Below, one piece after another: positions 7,214 to 9,460 of a DNA stretch of 9,460 nt; the first letter of the stretch is position 1; every line of letters begins with the position of its first letter. Below the pieces are notes generated by a model, which was not told the DNA's origin, did no database searches, and saw nothing but the letters and a program-made list of their open reading frames with translations. The position numbers were made by a program, and so were the translations under genes. The stretch spans positions 1 through 9,460 of the forward strand of contig JAKAFF010000040.1 of assembly GCA_021818045.1 (NCBI GenBank), written 5' to 3'. This DNA comes from a bacterium (GTDB lineage: Bacteria; Chlamydiota; Chlamydiia; Chlamydiales; SM23-39).

Positions 7214-8053
7214 ATGAGCGATTTTATTCGCAGAGTGCTTGTTTCTGGCTTAGCTGTAGCTGTGTTGGTGTGTTTGATTTACTTCGCTTTTGGGGCGCAT
7301 TTTCAATACGTCGTGGCTCTCCTTGTGGCTCTTATGAGTAGCATTGCAGTGTGGGAGTACGAACAATTTGCAAAAGCGAAAGGGGGGAGGATGATTCTCC
7401 CGTTTCTTGTGGGTTTTGTCTTTGTGCAGACTCTCTCTTTTTTTTATGCTGCCACTTATTTGGGTTGGCCAAGTGGTCCGGTCGTTGTCTTTTTCATCGG
7501 ATTTTTAGTCCTGTTTGCTCTGCACTTCGGAGAAAAAGAGGGGGCTATTGTAGATTTGGCTGTCTCGTCATTTGGGTTGCTATACATCGCGGTTCCCATG
7601 GGCATGATCTTAGGGGTTCTTTACATGCCAGGAGTGGATGGTCGATGGTGGGTTACATACCTGCTAGTGGTAACAAAAATTACTGATGTGGGAGCTTATT
7701 GTGCAGGGTCTTTGTGGGGGCGCCGCAAGCTGGCCCCATTGATTTCGCCTAAAAAGACAATTGAGGGGGCAATTTTTGGATTGGGGTGCGCTTTGGCCGC
7801 GAGTTTTGTGTTTGGTTGGTTGAGTGATTTTACGGGATCTTTTCACTTAGGAGCGTTAGAATGGATTGTCTTAGGGTTGCTCCTTGGAGTGGTCGGTCAA
7901 TTTGGGGATCTCTCAGAATCTCTTTTAAAGCGAGATGCCAATAAAAAAGATAGCAATACTCTCCCAGGACTTGGAGGGGTGCTGGATATGGTCGATTCTA
8001 TTTTGTTTAATGCACCGATTCTTTACATCTATTTGCAGTATATAAAATTATGA
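7214..8053 (+). CDS. cdsA: Phosphatidate cytidylyltransferase (CDP-diacylglycerol synthase)
   Basis: CdsA is an inner-membrane enzyme that turns phosphatidic acid plus CTP into CDP-diacylglycerol and diphosphate, the branch point for bacterial phospholipids. It has 279 residues and many hydrophobic helices (for example 8-27, 31-46, 61-80, 88-104, 117-137, 146-158, 186-203, 215-231). The C-terminal half holds TKITDVGAYCAGSLWGRR (154-171), the SPKKTIEG segment (178-185), and the signature region SLLKRDANKKDS (236-247) followed by LPGLGGVLDMVDS (250-262). Relative to the textbook signature (PGHGG, LDR) the His is Leu and the Arg is Met, while the Lys-Asp and the later Asp pair are kept. I chose the ATG at 7214, one base after the uppS stop; an ATG at 7106 would add 36 residues reading through uppS in another frame and look unlike a CdsA N-terminus. 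The stop overlaps the next start as ATGA. Confidence 0.95.
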   Translation: MSDFIRRVLVSGLAVAVLVCLIYFAFGAHFQYVVALLVALMSSIAVWEYEQFAKAKGGRMILPFLVGFVFVQTLSFFYAATYLGWPSGPVVVFFIGFLVLFALHFGEKEGAIVDLAVSSFGLLYIAVPMGMILGVLYMPGVDGRWWVTYLLVVTKITDVGAYCAGSLWGRRKLAPLISPKKTIEGAIFGLGCALAASFVFGWLSDFTGSFHLGALEWIVLGLLLGVVGQFGDLSESLLKRDANKKDSNTLPGLGGVLDMVDSILFNAPILYIYLQYIKL

Positions 8054-9351
8054 TTGTTACAATCGATGGCCCTTCAGGAACTGGAAAATCGACGGTTGCC
8101 AAAGGGGTTGCTAAACGCCTCAATTTCGCCTTTTTTGATACGGGGGCGATGTATCGCGCTTTTGCCTGGTTGGTGCTACGGGAGGGAGTGGATTCCTCAG
8201 ATCAGACAAAAGTGGAGGCGCTTTTGCCCGCATTTCAATTTGAAATTCGCGATCCTAAAGGGTGCGAGCGCCGCTATTTTGTTCAAGGACGAGATGTTTC
8301 TCGCGAAATTCGTTCCCAAATGATTTCTCATATCTCTTCGCAAATCGCTGTATATCCTGCGGTGCGACAGGTGATGGTAGGCATTCAAAGAAAATTTGGA
8401 GCAGATACAGATGCTGTATTTGAAGGGCGCGATATGGGGACTGTGGTTTTCACTCACGCAGAGGTCAAGATATTTTTGACTGCAACAGCTGCGGTGCGAG
8501 CAGCACGTCGTTATAGGGAGTTGCAACACAAATTTCCCGATTTGTCCATGAATCAAGCAGATATTTTGAAGGATATCGAGGAGCGAGACAAGACGGATTC
8601 GATGCGGAAGGAGTCCCCTTTGCGCCAAGCAGAAGATGCTATTTTAATTGATACTTCTTCACTATCAGTGGAGGAGGTGATTGAAAAAATCATCCAATTG
8701 ATGCCTCAGCAATCCTTCCCCAAGATGAGAACGATCTATAGACTTGTATATTTGCTGGCACGACTCTATTTTCGCTGCTTTTTTCGTCTCCGCATTTATG
8801 GTTTGAACCATTTTCGCCCTGGTGCAGCAGTCATTGCAGCGAATCATTGTTCGTTTTTGGATCCGCCCGTATTGTCTATTTCTTGTCCGGAAGAGGTTCA
8901 TTTTTTAGCTAAAAAATCTTTGTTTGATGTTCCTTTTTTGGGTTTTTTGATCCGTATCCTCAATTCCCATCCCGTGAAACGAGGTGCAGCTGATTCTCAG
9001 CTGGTTCATGGGATACTCGATCTGTTAGCTCAAGACAAGAAGGTGATCTTATTCCCGGAGGGAGCGCGCTCCAAAAATGGAGAGTTGGGCCCTTTTGAAA
9101 GGGGCCTCTCTTTTTTAGTGCAAAAGGCGCGCTGTAGGGTACAGCCAGCATATATTCATGGTACCTTTGATGCATGGCCCCGTACGCAAAAAATGCCCAA
9201 ATTTAAAGGGCGCATTGCTGTTGTTTTTGGCGCTCCCATTGAATGGGAAGAAGAGACGGATCAACCAGGACAGATCGTGCTGCGCACAGAGGCGGCTATT
9301 CGTGCACTCAAGGCCTGGTTTTTGGCAGGGGCTCGAGGCTCCCCTCCATAA
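8050..9351 (+). CDS. Cytidylate kinase fused to 1-acylglycerol-3-phosphate acyltransferase (Cmk-PlsC)
   Basis: One 433-residue open frame carries two enzymes. Residues 1 to about 220 are Cmk, which phosphorylates CMP or dCMP with ATP: GPSGTGKST (7-15, Walker A), DTGAMYRA (30-37), GRDMGT (127-131 area), and the lid ERDKTDSMRKESP (178-190). Residues from about 226 are a PlsC-type acyltransferase that converts lysophosphatidic to phosphatidic acid at the membrane: NHCSFLD (265-271, catalytic HX4D), FPEGARS (335-341), and the PAYIHGT block (366-372). Both halves are near normal single-gene length (about 220 and 210 residues) with key residues intact. In C. trachomatis cmk and plsC are adjacent separate genes, as I recall. 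No stop separates them here. Candidate internal starts at Met218 and Met226 lack a ribosome site at normal spacing, though AGGAGGTGA lies at 8672-8680. The start overlaps the cdsA stop by four bases, indicating coupling. A sequencing error that removed a stop cannot be excluded. Confidence 0.93.
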   Translation: MIVTIDGPSGTGKSTVAKGVAKRLNFAFFDTGAMYRAFAWLVLREGVDSSDQTKVEALLPAFQFEIRDPKGCERRYFVQGRDVSREIRSQMISHISSQIAVYPAVRQVMVGIQRKFGADTDAVFEGRDMGTVVFTHAEVKIFLTATAAVRAARRYRELQHKFPDLSMNQADILKDIEERDKTDSMRKESPLRQAEDAILIDTSSLSVEEVIEKIIQLMPQQSFPKMRTIYRLVYLLARLYFRCFFRLRIYGLNHFRPGAAVIAANHCSFLDPPVLSISCPEEVHFLAKKSLFDVPFLGFLIRILNSHPVKRGAADSQLVHGILDLLAQDKKVILFPEGARSKNGELGPFERGLSFLVQKARCRVQPAYIHGTFDAWPRTQKMPKFKGRIAVVFGAPIEWEEETDQPGQIVLRTEAAIRALKAWFLAGARGSPP

Positions 9352-9390
9352 GAGGGTGTCTACAAAGCGAGGTTTTGTCGGTTTTTTTTT
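9342..9390 (+). terminator. Weak candidate terminator after cmk-plsC
   Basis: A five-pair stem CCCTC/GAGGG (9342-9346 with 9352-9356, five-base loop) overlaps the stop codon. A second short stem ACAAA/TTTGT (9362-9366 with 9374-9378) is followed three bases later by a run of nine T (9382-9390). The T-run is the best part; the stems are short, and the GC-rich one is too far from it for a classic intrinsic terminator. It may end the operon transcript. Confidence 0.3.
9351..9377 (+). repeat. 27-bp repeat, copy B, at the 3' end of cmk-plsC
   Basis: This segment begins at the last base of the cmk-plsC stop codon and matches the minus strand of 835-809 at 23 of 27 positions. The shared core is GTGTCTACA, with a shared GTTTTG end. 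Beyond it (9378-9460) I see no gene on the plus strand. On the minus strand a 21-codon open frame enters from the window edge and stops at 9396-9394, too short to identify. Confidence 0.45.
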
Positions 9391-9460
9391 GGTTCAAATT
9401 TTGGGTGTCGGCTTGCCATCACTTTTGAGTCCGCCTGCATCGCTCAACTTGTTCAAGGTG

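Noticed and set aside
8197..8628. A 143-codon minus-strand open frame opposite the Cmk domain
   Set aside because: It is a shadow of the conserved kinase coding sequence with no motif of its own.
809..9377. The 27-bp inverted pair as terminal repeats of one 8.5-kb composite transposon carrying secDF to cmk-plsC
   Set aside because: The enclosed genes largely keep the expected chlamydial order and recJ still adjoins secDF, so movement as a unit is unlikely; one copy also overlaps secDF coding sequence.
1..9460. Defence system, CRISPR array, tRNA, rRNA or riboswitch
   Set aside because: No direct-repeat array, cloverleaf, rRNA-like stretch or defence-gene cluster was seen; nearly all the sequence is accounted for by five core genes or gene fusions.

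Overview
The window reads as a chromosomal segment of a Chlamydiales bacterium, more likely a chlamydia-related (environmental) lineage than a classical Chlamydia species. The main reasons are gene order and architecture. A recJ–secDF pair on the minus strand lies back to back with uppS–cdsA–cmk–plsC on the plus strand. That matches the order I recall for Chlamydia trachomatis (CT447 recJ, CT448 secDF, CT450 uppS, CT451 cdsA, CT452 cmk, CT453 plsC). SecD and SecF are one very long chain of about 1,400 residues, as in chlamydiae. I cannot name the genus from sequence alone.

Layout. Bases 1-742 (minus) hold the N-terminal 247 codons of RecJ; the rest is outside the window. Bases 743-815 are a short gap containing a perfect 20-bp palindrome. 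Bases 816-5027 (minus) are secDF. Bases 5028-5151 are a divergent promoter region with a readable sigma-70-type promoter on each side. Bases 5152-9351 (plus) are a tightly packed operon: purA, uppS, cdsA, and one continuous reading frame joining cytidylate kinase to a PlsC-type acyltransferase. Junctions are 3 bases apart, 1 base apart, and a 4-base ATGA overlap. Bases 9352-9460 hold no gene I can support.

The genes form two blocks. The minus block covers membrane export (SecDF, energising Sec translocation) and DNA repair (RecJ). The plus block centres on membrane and envelope precursors. PlsC makes phosphatidic acid, CdsA uses it with CTP to make CDP-diacylglycerol, and Cmk returns the CMP released later in phospholipid synthesis to CDP. 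UppS makes the C55 lipid carrier for cell-wall and glycan precursors. PurA (IMP to adenylosuccinate) heads the operon and is not part of this cluster in C. trachomatis as I recall it.

No defence system, CRISPR array, tRNA, rRNA or intact mobile element was found. The points most worth a second look are the Cmk-PlsC fusion, the roughly 550-residue extra domain in SecDF, the 20-bp palindrome upstream of recJ, and a 27-bp sequence (23/27 identical) shared by the 3' ends of secDF and cmk-plsC, which may mark insertion-sequence ends.
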